A program made the translations under genes and the position numbers. Shown here piece after piece: positions 41,910 through 41,962 of a stretch of 41,962 bases of DNA; the stretch's first letter is position 1; each line of letters opens with the position of its first letter. The notes below the pieces were generated by a model. It did no database searches and was not told the origin of the DNA. It worked only from the letters and a program-made list of their open reading frames with translations. Origin of the DNA: Flavobacteriales bacterium (lineage in GTDB: Bacteria; Bacteroidota; Bacteroidia; Flavobacteriales; Flavobacteriaceae); assembly GCA_024229195.1 (NCBI GenBank), contig JAAESS010000064.1, forward strand, positions 1 through 41,962, in the 5' to 3' direction.

Positions 41910-41962
41910 ATGTTTATGCAAACCAAATTAATTACACTTTTATTAATATTCGGCGCTTTTAC
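41910..41962 (+). CDS. start of a secreted protein gene, cut by the window end
   Basis: Only 17 full codons are present. From the ATG at 41910 (or 41916) the protein reads MFMQTKLITLLLIFGAF, a basic residue followed by a hydrophobic core, so a signal peptide is likely. The family cannot be named. Confidence 0.6.
   Translation, partial: MFMQTKLITLLLIFGAF

Overview
This is an AT-rich chromosomal segment from a member of the Bacteroidota, almost certainly a gliding flavobacterium. The evidence is the combination of gldJ, porU, porV, gldF and gldG (gliding motility and type IX secretion), A-rich leaders without clear Shine-Dalgarno sites, and repeated promoters of the Bacteroidota type (TTG/TTTG, 17-23 bases, TAnnTTTG). 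I see no phage, transposon, CRISPR array, rRNA or tRNA. Genes are dense and mostly housekeeping, and the genus cannot be told from the window.

Layout. 1-500 has no protein gene of ordinary size. It holds two tandem copies of a small structured element (about 150-240 and 400-490): a 5' hairpin, an almost identical 27-base core, and a 3' terminator stem whose sequence differs between copies while its pairing is kept. This is the best candidate here for something undescribed. 501-9040 (minus) is an envelope and metabolism run read tpx > dgkA > ftsK > lolA-like > LptF/LptG permease > ribB(A) > lpxK > punA. The RibA half of the riboflavin protein has lost its zinc and catalytic residues. 9189-10442 (minus) is a peroxide operon: 2-Cys peroxiredoxin, a CGNC thioredoxin and a small acidic partner. 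10712-13408 (minus) holds lpdA and a LolC/E-type permease; the permease starts only 5 bases from the divergent namZ-like gene (13414-14682).

14713-19002 holds a YkgJ-type metal-cluster protein, argS, a small secreted protein and murF. 19075-25920 is the gldJ / porU-porV locus: GldJ is a gliding lipoprotein, PorU is the C25-type protease that removes type IX signals, and PorV is the outer-membrane shuttle that pairs with it. 26038-28528 holds cdd overlapping a group III truncated haemoglobin, an orphan FabH-like synthase preceded by a perfect 14-bp palindrome, and a DUF5362-type membrane protein.

28537-34255 holds peptidase E, a secreted carboxypeptidase-regulatory-like protein, an AlkA-type glycosylase, a DUF6702-type protein followed by a secreted M1 metallopeptidase, and YceI. 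34300-38096 holds an Lrp/AsnC regulator divergent from a Cys/Met-metabolism PLP enzyme, then purC and phoH (minus). 38249-41792 (plus) holds a SAM-hydrolase-type protein, a small ABM-fold protein, and gldF-gldG, the membrane part of the Gld ABC transporter; its ATPase GldA is not in the window. A signal-peptide gene begins at 41910 and runs off the end.

Two secretion and motility clusters (gldJ/porUV and gldFG) thus lie about 14 kb apart among general metabolism. Several outer-envelope genes (lpxK, LptF/G, lolA-like, LolC/E-like, murF, namZ) make the window rich in cell-surface biogenesis.
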